Source of the DNA: Planctomycetota bacterium
GTDB lineage: Bacteria > Planctomycetota > Planctomycetia > Gemmatales > Gemmataceae
Assembly (NCBI GenBank): GCA_016873095.1
Contig: VGYC01000015.1
Coordinates: forward strand, 1-64,000
Direction: 5' to 3'
DNA: 64,000 nucleotides
The position numbers and the translations under genes were made by a program. A model generated the notes under the pieces. That model ran no database searches. It was not told the origin of the DNA and saw only the letters and a list, made by a program, of their open reading frames with translations. Of the stretch, positions 21,401-28,424 are shown in pieces. How positions within the stretch are numbered: position 1 is the first letter of the stretch; each line of letters opens with the position of its first letter.

Positions 21401-21530
21401 TGCAGCCTGGCCGCGGCTGCATCGCTTTCAAAGACATTGCCGGCGACAGGGGCCGGTCCGTGTCATCGGCCTGGGCGAGGACGGCAGCTTGCAACGACAC
21501 CATGGCAAGGGTCACGAAAGATGCAGGCAT
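18429..21530 (-). CDS. Giant secreted PVC-type CxxCH protein (dehydrogenase-like propeller, HEAT repeats, cytochrome c)
   Basis: A 1033-residue secreted protein typical of Planctomycetes. An N-terminal signal peptide (MPASFVTLAMVSLQAAVLAQ) is followed by a six-bladed-propeller 'membrane-bound dehydrogenase' domain (about 40-430) with 'IAFAFGPDGKLWVVEMGDYP'. A HEAT-like helical region (about 450-850) comes next. A C-terminal c-type cytochrome has heme motif CAACH near 895 and 'VGPDL'. The family probably moves electrons during sugar or glycan oxidation outside the cytoplasm, but activity is unproven. I chose the ATG at 21530 because GGAG lies seven bases upstream and the signal peptide starts there. 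The last ~30 residues are encoded by a palindromic repeat and look non-native. Confidence 0.85.
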   Translation of the reverse strand: MPASFVTLAMVSLQAAVLAQADDTDRPLSPAMSLKAMQPRPGCTVELMAAEPLVQDPIAFAFGPDGKLWVVEMGDYPLGVDGKGKRGGRIKFLEKASRERKRPEEDGPYTKATVFLDNLGYPTGVLPWGKGVLVTCAPDIFYAEDTDGDGKADKKVVLYTGFVEGNQQHRVNGLTWGLDNWVYGANGDSGGTIKSLKTGQTVNISGRDFRIKPDLGLIDAQTGQSQFGRCRDDWGNWFGCNNSNPMFHFVLEDHYMRRNPHLPAPPARVDVSVTPGASRVYPISRTLPRFNNPASANHFTSACSVPIYRDDLFGPEFANNSFVCEPVHNLIHREIMTPKGVTFTSRRAADEQTSEFLASKDSWFRPTMVQTGPDGALWVADMYRHVIEHPEWIPKEWQKKLDLRAGHDKGRIYRIYPTGKKPRAIPRLDKLDTAGLVASLDSPNGWQRDMAQMMLVAKKDRAAAATLRALFQTCNRAETRLQALCTLNGLDEINEGLLLRVSKDPHPGVRRHAVRLCETLLPASLDVQAALLKLVADDDVQVRMQLASSLGNLMILTAKTYSKRPAEALSRLALRDAGDSYVLAAIMSSVDRKNLGDMLKEIITRDKPPPVVLMEKLLALASALDNRDGLAMLLSAAAAPPVGGYTATQFASLGVLLDALDRKNASLESVVVLGGKRIKPAIEDLTALYTAARKQVAAIQPGKLPSADQLSAIPLLGRGFDRLIREDVRALERLLSPRMASESQLAAVSTLGKLRGPVVPILLKQWKSHSPTLRIQVLDILLSRPDWTRKALYALEDRKILPMDFDAVRRQRLVDHKDGEIRKLAREVFRESLNPDRRKVVASYLKQIKDNGDPARGAKVFTKSCAACHQLGGVGQQVGPDLASVPDKSTLAMLTAILDPNQAVESRYIGYVAVTRNGLSLNGLLAAETGTSITLVAADGKKHVILRTDLDELSSTGKSAMPEGLEKEISPAEMTDLLAFIRKSVPAKRKQSETGNSKRARHQPLAVSRAGTRQVRETASGGHGRRRFSIVGD
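18468..18522. repeat. Palindromic element, copy 2, inside the 3' end of a coding sequence
   Basis: A 55-bp palindrome with arms ACCGCTTGCGGTTTCGCGC and GCGCGAAACCGCAAGCGGT. It is nearly identical to the copy at 17211-17267. It lies within the last codons of the convergent cytochrome gene (18429-21530) and appears to have supplied that protein with a novel C-terminal tail. Confidence 0.8.
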
Positions 21531-21556
21531 GCTCGCTCTCCAAGCTGGTAATTGCT

Positions 21557-22015
21557 TCAAGGCGATTCAGGATTGAGGACCTTGAGTCCTTCCAGCGGAC
21601 CAAGCGTCACCATGACGTGGTCCGCTGCGACGACCTCATCAAACATTCCCTGGCGTTGCAAATCCAAGGCAACGGCGAGTTGCAGCGCGTCCAGCGTGTA
21701 CAGGCCGTGAGTGGGCCCGTGCCGCTGCAGGAGGCGGTCGCCATCCTGAAAATGTCGAACCAGCAGCCGAACAGTAATGGGACGACGGCTACGGAGGTCG
21801 GCGAAAAAGCGGCGCCGCAGGAGGTCAAAGTCTTTGGCCGTGATCATGCCGATTCGCAGTTTCTTGGCAAAGACCGACACCGTTTCGACCACGCTGAGCC
21901 GGGAAATGAACAGCTTCGACGCCGCATCCGACCAGATGGCGTCCACCTTGGCCGTCCCGACCTCTGCATGGTAGTGCTTGACAAGGGCACTCGTGTCCAG
22001 GAAATACTGCGGCAT
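21557..22015 (-). CDS. PIN-domain toxin (VapC-like ribonuclease)
   Basis: The 152-residue protein has PIN-domain acidic residues in order: 'YFLDTSALVKHY' (Asp6), 'SRLSVVETVSVF' (Glu near 44), 'LYTLDALQLAVAL' (Asp near 107) and 'VVAADHVM' (Asp near 129). Together they form the Mg2+ site of VapC-type RNases, which cleave RNA such as tRNA when not held by the antitoxin. Its ATG shares one base with the stop codon of the upstream antitoxin gene (TAATG), the usual toxin-antitoxin arrangement with the antitoxin first. No frameshift is seen. Confidence 0.85.
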   Translation of the reverse strand: MPQYFLDTSALVKHYHAEVGTAKVDAIWSDAASKLFISRLSVVETVSVFAKKLRIGMITAKDFDLLRRRFFADLRSRRPITVRLLVRHFQDGDRLLQRHGPTHGLYTLDALQLAVALDLQRQGMFDEVVAADHVMVTLGPLEGLKVLNPESP

Positions 22016-22275
22016 TACCCTTCGTCCCGCTCGGCCCGAATGTCGTCCACGAGAGAACCAGGAATCTTCGCCAGCGCCTGCCTGACGGCTTCGAGAGAGA
22101 TGGAAGAGTCAGCCTGTGACTCGCAATAAGCGAGAAACTCGTCGTCGAGAACCGCTTCCTCCTCCGGGGCCGGACTCTCAACAGTTAGCGACACGCGTTC
22201 TCGTTCGCGGCAATTCACAGGCTCCAGGGGATGAAATGCCCCTTTCTCATAAATCGCCTGAATGGTACGTGTCAT
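22015..22275 (-). CDS. DUF104-family antitoxin
   Basis: Starting at 22275 the 86-residue product begins MTRTIQAIYEKGAFHPLEPV and continues with a short beta-rich segment 'ERVSLTVES', the signature of DUF104 (AF2212-like) antitoxins, which pair with PIN toxins. The C-terminal half is acidic and helical, as expected for the part that occupies the toxin active site. The start was chosen because AAGGAGG lies eight bases upstream. The upstream frame extension crosses the palindrome at 22293-22305. The complex probably represses its own promoter. Confidence 0.82.
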   Translation of the reverse strand: MTRTIQAIYEKGAFHPLEPVNCRERERVSLTVESPAPEEEAVLDDEFLAYCESQADSSISLEAVRQALAKIPGSLVDDIRAERDEG

Positions 22276-22292
22276 GCGGGCAACCTCCTTCA

Positions 22293-22305
22293 ATGATAAT
22301 ATCAT
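22293..22305 (-). promoter_or_regulatory. Candidate operator/promoter palindrome of the toxin-antitoxin operon
   Basis: ATGATA-A-TATCAT is a perfect 13-bp palindrome around a central base. It sits directly upstream of the AAGGAGG ribosome-binding site (22284-22290, minus strand) and contains the -10-like TATTAT. A toxin-antitoxin complex binding here would shut off its own transcription, which is inferred from how such systems normally work. Confidence 0.45.
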
Positions 22306-22332
22306 CTTGCGTCCAGCATAGGTTCACGCCTT

Positions 22333-24030
22333 TCACTTCGGCGCCTTCTTCAACAGCTCCTTGATCGACCGCCGATCGACATGGTCCTTGAGGTTCACCG
22401 TGTCCTCGTTCGACCACCACAGCTGCCCGGAGTGGACCCAGAAGCCGTTGTTCGTGCCGTTGCGCGAGATCATCGGCAACGCGTCGGCATCGCCGCGCTT
22501 GCCGGCCAGCACCTTCCGGCTCCAGCCGCTCTTCATGTCCTTGAAGAGGTAGATGCCGAATTCCTTCTCGTTGGAAAAGATGATGTCGAGCTTGCCGTCG
22601 CCGTCGAGGTCGAGGAAGCGGAGGCCGTGATCCTTCGATCTCGAACCGTATTTGGCGCCACGCGGCAAGGAAAAACGCAGGTTCTCAGATTCGAGTTTAT
22701 CAAGATTGAAGCGGAAGAGTTTCTCTTCCTTATCGTCTCCTGCCATGTAGATATCAGGTTCTCCAAGATCGAGCTCACGAAATCGTTCGAACCGGTCGAA
22801 CGGCGTGTTTATTCCCCCTAGGTTTTTAATGTTCTCAATGCTTACGACTCGCCAATGATTGCCACCGCCGTCTGGTTCAGCGGCCCAAGTGCGCCTCCGC
22901 GTGTATTCTCTACCCTCTATTAATCTCCTCTTGAACAGCGCGCCGATGAATCCTTGATTTGCTAGACACGCGACCTGAACATGATTGTCTGCACCCGTCT
23001 TGGCGTTCCGAATGGGCCAGCCGTCAAGAAACTCCTTGTTCAACCGCTCCTGCGCCTCCTTGAACGTCAAGAACTTCACCTTCTTCCCATGCTTCGCCAC
23101 GGCGTGGTCGATGAGCTCGATGATCTGGTCGCTCTTGCACCAGCCGTGGGGGTGGAAGACGAGGCACATGACGCCTTGTTTGATGACGGTGCAGTCGAGG
23201 GCGGCTTTCCAGTCGCGGACCGTCTCCGGGTTGTTCGGCTTGTGGAAATGCTGGGCCTGCCAGTCGCTCGGCGTGACGCAGGGGAACTGCCAGCACAGCC
23301 GGCCGATGACGTAGGGATACGGATAGTCCTCGATGGTGTTCACGAAGCTGCGGTCCTTGGGCAGATAGCGGCGGAAGCGCTCGGTGCCATCCGGCAGCAG
23401 CACCAGTTCGCGCGGCAATTCCTTGTCGTTGGCCGTGAAGACGTTGAACACCGAGCTATCGATGGTCAGGAAGTTGCCCTTGGCCGTCGTCTTGTTGAAG
23501 ATCTCGGCGTAGAAGCGCGGGCTCGGCGTGTTCAGCGAATCGCAGCACGGCATGCGGAAGGCGACCGGCTTGCTGTTCGGGATCTTCGCCATCAGGTCCA
23601 CGCAGCCGTCGTAGGTTGCCTTCGCCTTGGCGAAACCCTTGGCGAAGAACGGGCACGGATGGTCCAGCGTATGGCACTCGATGCTGAGCCCTTCCTTGAG
23701 CCACGTCTGAAGCTGCGGATCGGCCGGATCGACCTTGTTGGCCATGATGCTGACGGGCGCCCGGCCATCGATCTTCTTGAGTCGCCGCAAGATCGGCCGC
23801 AGGAATGCCTCGTAGCGCTTCGACTCGCGCATGTCGTCGATGCCGAGGATGACGACCGCCTCCACGCCCTTGTCGCCGACCCATTGCGGCGTGATCAGCT
23901 TGGGAAACGTCCGCGACGGATAGTAGGGATTGACCGCGTCGAGATAGGCGAGCCGGTTGCCGTCCTTCGACTGGGCGAGGAGCGGCGATGGCAGCAAGAA
24001 CGTGACGAGGATGGGGGTGAGGTGGCGCAC
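22333..24030 (-). CDS. Secreted polysaccharide-deacetylase-like protein with FG-GAP/VCBS-type repeat
   Basis: With a GTG start at 24030 the product is 565 residues and opens with a signal peptide (MRHLTPILVTFLLPSPLLAQ). The first domain (about 30-330) has NodB-like features: 'VVILGIDDMRE' with an Asp pair, 'ECHTLDHPCPF' resembling the His motif, and a late 'MCLVFHPHGWC'. The C-terminal part contains 'FLDLDGDGKLDIIFSNE', a calcium-binding FG-GAP/VCBS-type loop of a beta-propeller. It may deacetylate an extracellular glycan, but substrate is unknown. Upstream in-frame ATGs run antisense to the divergent sialidase gene and were rejected. Confidence 0.65.
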   Translation of the reverse strand: MRHLTPILVTFLLPSPLLAQSKDGNRLAYLDAVNPYYPSRTFPKLITPQWVGDKGVEAVVILGIDDMRESKRYEAFLRPILRRLKKIDGRAPVSIMANKVDPADPQLQTWLKEGLSIECHTLDHPCPFFAKGFAKAKATYDGCVDLMAKIPNSKPVAFRMPCCDSLNTPSPRFYAEIFNKTTAKGNFLTIDSSVFNVFTANDKELPRELVLLPDGTERFRRYLPKDRSFVNTIEDYPYPYVIGRLCWQFPCVTPSDWQAQHFHKPNNPETVRDWKAALDCTVIKQGVMCLVFHPHGWCKSDQIIELIDHAVAKHGKKVKFLTFKEAQERLNKEFLDGWPIRNAKTGADNHVQVACLANQGFIGALFKRRLIEGREYTRRRTWAAEPDGGGNHWRVVSIENIKNLGGINTPFDRFERFRELDLGEPDIYMAGDDKEEKLFRFNLDKLESENLRFSLPRGAKYGSRSKDHGLRFLDLDGDGKLDIIFSNEKEFGIYLFKDMKSGWSRKVLAGKRGDADALPMISRNGTNNGFWVHSGQLWWSNEDTVNLKDHVDRRSIKELLKKAPK

Positions 24031-24220
24031 TGGATGACTCCGCGACTCGGACGTTGGGCTCGACTCAGAATCGTACCCGGAGATCGCGGGCCGGTAAAGG
24101 AGAATGGTCAGACGGCCAGGGCGGAACTCCTCGCCGGGCTTCATCCAGGTCCACTTGCCCGCGCTCTCCAGTATCATAACGCTTTCAGGCATGGCGGCGA
24201 AAAACATTCGAGGTTCCACC

Positions 24221-26287
24221 ATGATGCGTACCTGTCTCCTCTTCTCGTGGCTGTTGTTCGCTCCGGTCCTGGCGGCGGCCGACGACGCGCTGCCTGTTCC
24301 CGTCCGCATCGATAGCGGCGTCAGCGGGCACATCCATCCGGTGCTGGCCGTCACCAGGAAAGGCACGCTCGTCGGCGCTTACTGCAAGAGCGAGTATCAG
24401 CCGTATCTCATCTCGCGCTCGACCGACGGCGGCAAGACCTGGTCCAGCCCGGCGCTCTTTCCGCCGACGGCGAAGACCAAACTGTACCCCGGCTCCTTGA
24501 CGACGCTTGCCGATGGCCGGCTCGTGCACGCCTGGAATGTCTGGTACGACATCGGACCGAAGAAACGCTCGCGCTACGTGGCGTTTTCGATCAGCAGCGA
24601 CGACGGCATCACCTGGAGCGCGCCCAAGAGTCTTGCCAGGAGCAAGGACGAGAAGATCGAAAGCGTCATTCGCCATCCGCTCGTCGAGCTATCTCCCGCT
24701 GCCTGGCTGTTTCCATTGATGGACCGGACCGTCGTCTACAACCCGATGACCGGCGAGGAAACCCCTTTCGGCGACGGCCGGAACCACGGGCTCGTGCCCA
24801 TCGTTCGCACAGCCAGGGGGACCCTGATCAGCGGCATGGGCCTGCGCTCCACGGATGGCGGCAAGACCTGGCAGGATGTCAAGCCATTCCCCGACGTCTC
24901 GTCCCAGGGCTGGCGCCAGCAGATGATCGGACTGAAGAACGGCTGGCTGCTCGCCTCGCAAAGCATCGGCCCGGGCACCGGGGGGAACAAGATCCACTAC
25001 ATTGTCTCGCGCGACGATGGCAAGACCTGGGACATGGACCATCCCGTCGAGTTCTACAATCCGGGACGCGCCATCGGCGGCCGGGCCTGTCCGCGCAGCG
25101 TCGAGGTTGACGACCGCACGCTCGGGACCATCTTCTACGATGTTGATGTCAAGCAACCAGGCGGTGCCGGCGTCTTCTTCCGCAGCCTGCCGATCTCCCG
25201 ACTGGCCGGCCCAGCCCGTCCAGCCGGCGAATCGCGCAGCAGCCGCTCGCAGTCAAAGACTGACGCGAGTGAAAAGACCTGGTACGACGTTCGCAAGCTC
25301 GCCATCGAAGGCCAGGGCTGGAACGAGGACATCGCGCCGTTTGGCCGGCTGCCGGCGAAGGCGGCCAGGATGGTCCGACAGCCCGTTTGGGACCTGAGCC
25401 GGCACTCGGCCGGCCTGTGCGTCCGTTTCCTCACCGACGCGACCGAGATCGATGCTCGCTGGACGCTGCTCTCGAATTCGCTCGCGATGCCACACATGCC
25501 GGCCACTGGTGTGAGCGGCCTCGATCTCTATGTGAAGACCGACACGGGCTGGCGCTGGCTGGGCGTGGGCCGACCGACCCAGCAGACCACGCAGGCGCGG
25601 CTCGTTTCCGGCATTCCCCCTGGCCAGCGCGAGTATCTGCTCTACCTGCCGCTCTATAACGGCGTGACCTCGGTGGAACTCGGCGTGCCGAAGGACAAGT
25701 CGCTTGCGAAAGCGCCGCCGCGCGCCAAGGGCCGCCACAAGCCCATCGTCTTCTACGGCACGTCCATCACCCAGGGCGGCTGCGCGTCGCGGCCCGGGAT
25801 GGTGCATACGGCCATCGTCGGCCGCCATCTTAATTATCCGGTCATCAACCTCGGCTTCTCGGGCAATGGCCGCATGGAACCCGAGCTGGCCGACCTGCTC
25901 GGCGAGCTGGACCCGGCCGTGTACGTGCTCGATTGCCTGCCGAACATGGGACCCAAGGACGTGGCCCAGCGCGTCGAGCCGTTCGTGCGGACGCTCCGCA
26001 AGATCCGGCCCGACACGCCCATCCTGCTCGTCGAGGACCGCAGCTACGCCAACGGTTTCCTGGTGACCGCCCAGCGGCAGCGGAACGACGGCAATCGTCA
26101 AGCGCTGCGTGCAGCGCACGATCGCCTGCAACAGGCCGGTGTCAAGAATCTCCATTACCTGCGCGGCGAGGAACTGCTCGGCGCCGACGGCGAAGACACC
26201 GTTGATACCTCCCATCCAACGGACCTGGGCTTTCTCCGCCAGGCCGAAGCATTCATCCGCGTCCTCAGGCCGATTCTTGAAAAGTAG
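24221..26287 (+). CDS. Secreted sialidase-like/SGNH-hydrolase fusion protein
   Basis: A 688-residue exported protein with signal peptide MMRTCLLFSWLLFAPVLAAA. Residues about 30-330 form a sialidase-type six-bladed propeller with four Asp-boxes: SRSTDGGKTW, SSDDGITW, RSTDGGKTW and SRDDGKTW. Residues about 370-688 are an SGNH esterase preceded by a beta-sandwich. Block I is GTSITQGG, block II GFSGNG, block III 'DCLPN', and the catalytic Asp/His are in 'DTSHPTDLGF'. The combination fits removal of O-acylated sialic acid or a similar sugar from glycans. The start at 24221 follows GAGG by about eight bases. The gene diverges from the deacetylase-like gene. Confidence 0.85.
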   Translation: MMRTCLLFSWLLFAPVLAAADDALPVPVRIDSGVSGHIHPVLAVTRKGTLVGAYCKSEYQPYLISRSTDGGKTWSSPALFPPTAKTKLYPGSLTTLADGRLVHAWNVWYDIGPKKRSRYVAFSISSDDGITWSAPKSLARSKDEKIESVIRHPLVELSPAAWLFPLMDRTVVYNPMTGEETPFGDGRNHGLVPIVRTARGTLISGMGLRSTDGGKTWQDVKPFPDVSSQGWRQQMIGLKNGWLLASQSIGPGTGGNKIHYIVSRDDGKTWDMDHPVEFYNPGRAIGGRACPRSVEVDDRTLGTIFYDVDVKQPGGAGVFFRSLPISRLAGPARPAGESRSSRSQSKTDASEKTWYDVRKLAIEGQGWNEDIAPFGRLPAKAARMVRQPVWDLSRHSAGLCVRFLTDATEIDARWTLLSNSLAMPHMPATGVSGLDLYVKTDTGWRWLGVGRPTQQTTQARLVSGIPPGQREYLLYLPLYNGVTSVELGVPKDKSLAKAPPRAKGRHKPIVFYGTSITQGGCASRPGMVHTAIVGRHLNYPVINLGFSGNGRMEPELADLLGELDPAVYVLDCLPNMGPKDVAQRVEPFVRTLRKIRPDTPILLVEDRSYANGFLVTAQRQRNDGNRQALRAAHDRLQQAGVKNLHYLRGEELLGADGEDTVDTSHPTDLGFLRQAEAFIRVLRPILEK

Positions 26288-26301
26288 ATGGGCCCGTGCC
26301 G

Positions 26302-26378
26302 GAAGGGCGACGCTCCTGCCGAGCCGCTAACGTGCTTGATTCTTGGCGCTCCACGGCTCGGCAGGAGCCTCGCCCTTC
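26302..26378. repeat. 25-bp-arm inverted repeat between convergent genes
   Basis: The arms GAAGGGCGACGCTCCTGCCG-AGCCG (26302-26326) and its complement (26354-26378) match at 24 of 25 positions around a 27-bp loop. The element lies between the convergent sialidase-SGNH and nrfA genes. It may act as a bidirectional terminator, though no T-run follows, or be a dispersed repeat. Confidence 0.75.
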
Positions 26379-26416
26379 GTCACAAAGAACAGCTCATGGA
26401 CATGCGGAACAATCAA

Positions 26417-27826
26417 CTACTGGGTTTTCCTTGGCTTTCTTGATTCCAGCGCCTTGACCTGTCCCTGTCGCGCATAATCGATGGCTTCCCCGAGGATGCG
26501 CGCCGACTCTTGCGGAGCGTGAAAACCCATTGAGTTCTCTGAAAGCACGAAATCGAGGCGCCACTGGGCCTTGCGATGCAGACCATGGATCGGCTGCAGT
26601 TGATCGTCGGCGACGCCGGCGTTTCTTGCCGCCTTCATTGCATCGAACATCTGCATGAGCGCGTCCTCGGCGCGATCGGCGAGTTTCCTTGTCCGGTCCT
26701 GAATCGTCGCGACTCGCGCCTGGATCTCCGCCTCGCCGTAGCGATGGCACACCATGCAGGATCGCTCGACGTTCAGTAGCGGACTGCGGACGTGATGGTC
26801 GCTGACCTTGACCGCCCCCTCGCGCTTGTAGGGCATGTGGCAATCGGCACACGATACGCCGCTGCGGGCGTGAATCCCCTGGTTCCACAGTTCGAACTCC
26901 GGATGCTGTGCCTTGAGAACGCCCGCTCCGGTTTCGGGATGAGTCCAGTCGCTGAAACCTGTATCGTCGTAATAGTTTTCGATGCTATCGACCTTCAAGC
27001 CCTTGTGCCACGGATAGGTCAGCAGCTTGCCTTCGCCCTTGAAGTAGTATTCGACATGGCATTGCCCGCAGACGAAGCTGCGCATCTCCTGGCGGCTGGC
27101 GAGCTTGTTTGGATCGTAGTCCTGTTCGCGTGAGCCCTTGCGCCAGCGCTCGATGCTGGGCATGTGCGGCAATGGATCAGGACTCGTGGCCAGTGCCTTG
27201 ATCCCGGTGAGAAAGCCCGGACGGGTCACGCGTAGTTGCGTTGTCTTTGGATCATGGCAATCGATGCAAGTCACGGGATGCTTCACGAGCTTGCGTGCCT
27301 CGGCCAATGGCATCTTGCATACGGCCTCGAAGCCTTTCATGACGTCGCCGTTGCCGGCCTCGCGATACGCCGGAATGATCGACGAATGGCAATGCAAGCA
27401 GGCTCCGGGCTGCTTGAACTTCTTGGTGCGCTCGGTGAGGTCCTGGTCGGCAAGCATGTAGGCATGGCCGCGCTCCTCGCGGAAGTCCGTGCTGAAAGCG
27501 TAGCCGGCGTACAGCCTGACCAAGCGCGGAGCCTGCTCGAGCTTCGAGAACGCCTCGCTGCCGCCATGCCGGGTCCGCTCCGCGTCGACAGTGAGCAGGT
27601 AGCTCCTGTATTGCCGCGGAAAATTCTCGCCCCACCTGGCCGGATCCACCGAGTTCTCGTCAAGATCGACGACACGAAAAACGTGCTCGCGCGCTTCCCG
27701 CTTGCGCTCGAAAATGTTCATGAGCAAGGCGGCCAGGCCAAAGGTGATGCCGGCCGTGATAACAATCGTGACGACATATATCATGTAACCACGGCGTCCC
27801 GGAGATGGCGGTGTCGTACCACTCAT
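26417..27826 (-). CDS. nrfA: Pentaheme cytochrome c nitrite reductase, catalytic subunit
   Basis: NrfA reduces nitrite to ammonium with six electrons, outside the cytoplasmic membrane. The 469-residue product has an N-terminal membrane anchor (about 15-37) and five heme motifs: CLHCH (143), CIDCH (187), CGQCH (253), CADCH (326) and CMVCH (357). Active-site landmarks are the Tyr of 'CHVEYYF' and the His of 'KAQHPEFELW'. The first, catalytic heme normally uses CxxCK; here it is CxxCH, as known for a minority of NrfA proteins. AAGGGAG five bases before 27826 fixes the start. It follows nrfH by 22 bases. Confidence 0.93.
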   Translation of the reverse strand: MSGTTPPSPGRRGYMIYVVTIVITAGITFGLAALLMNIFERKREAREHVFRVVDLDENSVDPARWGENFPRQYRSYLLTVDAERTRHGGSEAFSKLEQAPRLVRLYAGYAFSTDFREERGHAYMLADQDLTERTKKFKQPGACLHCHSSIIPAYREAGNGDVMKGFEAVCKMPLAEARKLVKHPVTCIDCHDPKTTQLRVTRPGFLTGIKALATSPDPLPHMPSIERWRKGSREQDYDPNKLASRQEMRSFVCGQCHVEYYFKGEGKLLTYPWHKGLKVDSIENYYDDTGFSDWTHPETGAGVLKAQHPEFELWNQGIHARSGVSCADCHMPYKREGAVKVSDHHVRSPLLNVERSCMVCHRYGEAEIQARVATIQDRTRKLADRAEDALMQMFDAMKAARNAGVADDQLQPIHGLHRKAQWRLDFVLSENSMGFHAPQESARILGEAIDYARQGQVKALESRKPRKTQ

Positions 27827-27848
27827 GTAAACTCCCTTCCCTGCCACG

Positions 27849-28295
27849 TCATCTTTGCGGTCCATGTCCCACCGAGGCATGGCAATGCACGCAATTCAAC
27901 TTCTCGCCTCCATGATCCGCAACTTCGCTGACCAGGTCCCGATGGCAGTCGATGCAGGCGTCGTTGAGGACCCTGAGGTTGCGCGGGCGAATGCGGATCG
28001 GCTCGGCAAAATCCTGGAGCGTGAAGCCTTTGGAATGCCAGAAGCCGTTCTCCGCCTTCACCAGATACTTGGGAATGAATGCATGCGGCATGTGGCAATC
28101 GTTGCAGCTCGCGTGGGCGTGATGGCTCGCCTTCTGCCAGCCATCGTAATGCTCGCGCATGACGTGGCAGTTGACGCACGCCGTCGGGTCGTTGCTGAAA
28201 TAAGACCAGCCCTGGGCATAGCGAAATGTGAAGCAGCCCAGACCGAGCGCGACGCCGGCGAGCACACACAGCACGGCAAGTCGTCGCGATGGCAT
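27849..28295 (-). CDS. nrfH: Tetraheme quinol dehydrogenase NrfH
   Basis: NrfH is the small membrane-anchored partner that takes electrons from menaquinol and passes them to NrfA. The 148-residue product has one N-terminal membrane helix (about 5-25) and four CxxCH motifs: CVNCH, CNDCH, CIDCH and CVHCH. Length and order match the NapC/NirT-family NrfH type. A GGAG eight bases upstream supports the ATG at 28295. The nrfH-nrfA order is the standard two-gene nrfHA operon, and the pair allows respiratory ammonification. Confidence 0.93.
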   Translation of the reverse strand: MPSRRLAVLCVLAGVALGLGCFTFRYAQGWSYFSNDPTACVNCHVMREHYDGWQKASHHAHASCNDCHMPHAFIPKYLVKAENGFWHSKGFTLQDFAEPIRIRPRNLRVLNDACIDCHRDLVSEVADHGGEKLNCVHCHASVGHGPQR

Positions 28296-28380
28296 GATCG
28301 TTCTCCGACGCGCAGCGTCGTGGGCAAGAATGGCGATTGCTGTACGAGAGACTTTCTCCCGTGTCGCCTTGAGTCTAAGC

Positions 28381-28389
28381 TATGATAAT
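28381..28389 (+). promoter_or_regulatory. Candidate -10 element of the homoserine dehydrogenase gene
   Basis: TATGATAAT lies 36 bases upstream of the start codon in the gap between divergent nrfH and hom. No clear -35 box is present at the usual distance. Confidence 0.3.
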
Positions 28390-28424
28390 GCGCGAGTGAT
28401 TCATGCCCCATCGAGAAACATTGC

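Noticed and set aside
19995-21551. Plus-strand open frame opposite the giant cytochrome gene
   Set aside because: Antisense to a well-supported secreted CxxCH protein; Arg/Gly/His-rich with no domain and no ribosome-binding site.
24031-24366. N-terminal extension of the deacetylase-like protein from an upstream ATG
   Set aside because: The extension is antisense to the divergent sialidase signal peptide and has no homology or export signal. A signal peptide begins cleanly at the GTG at 24030.
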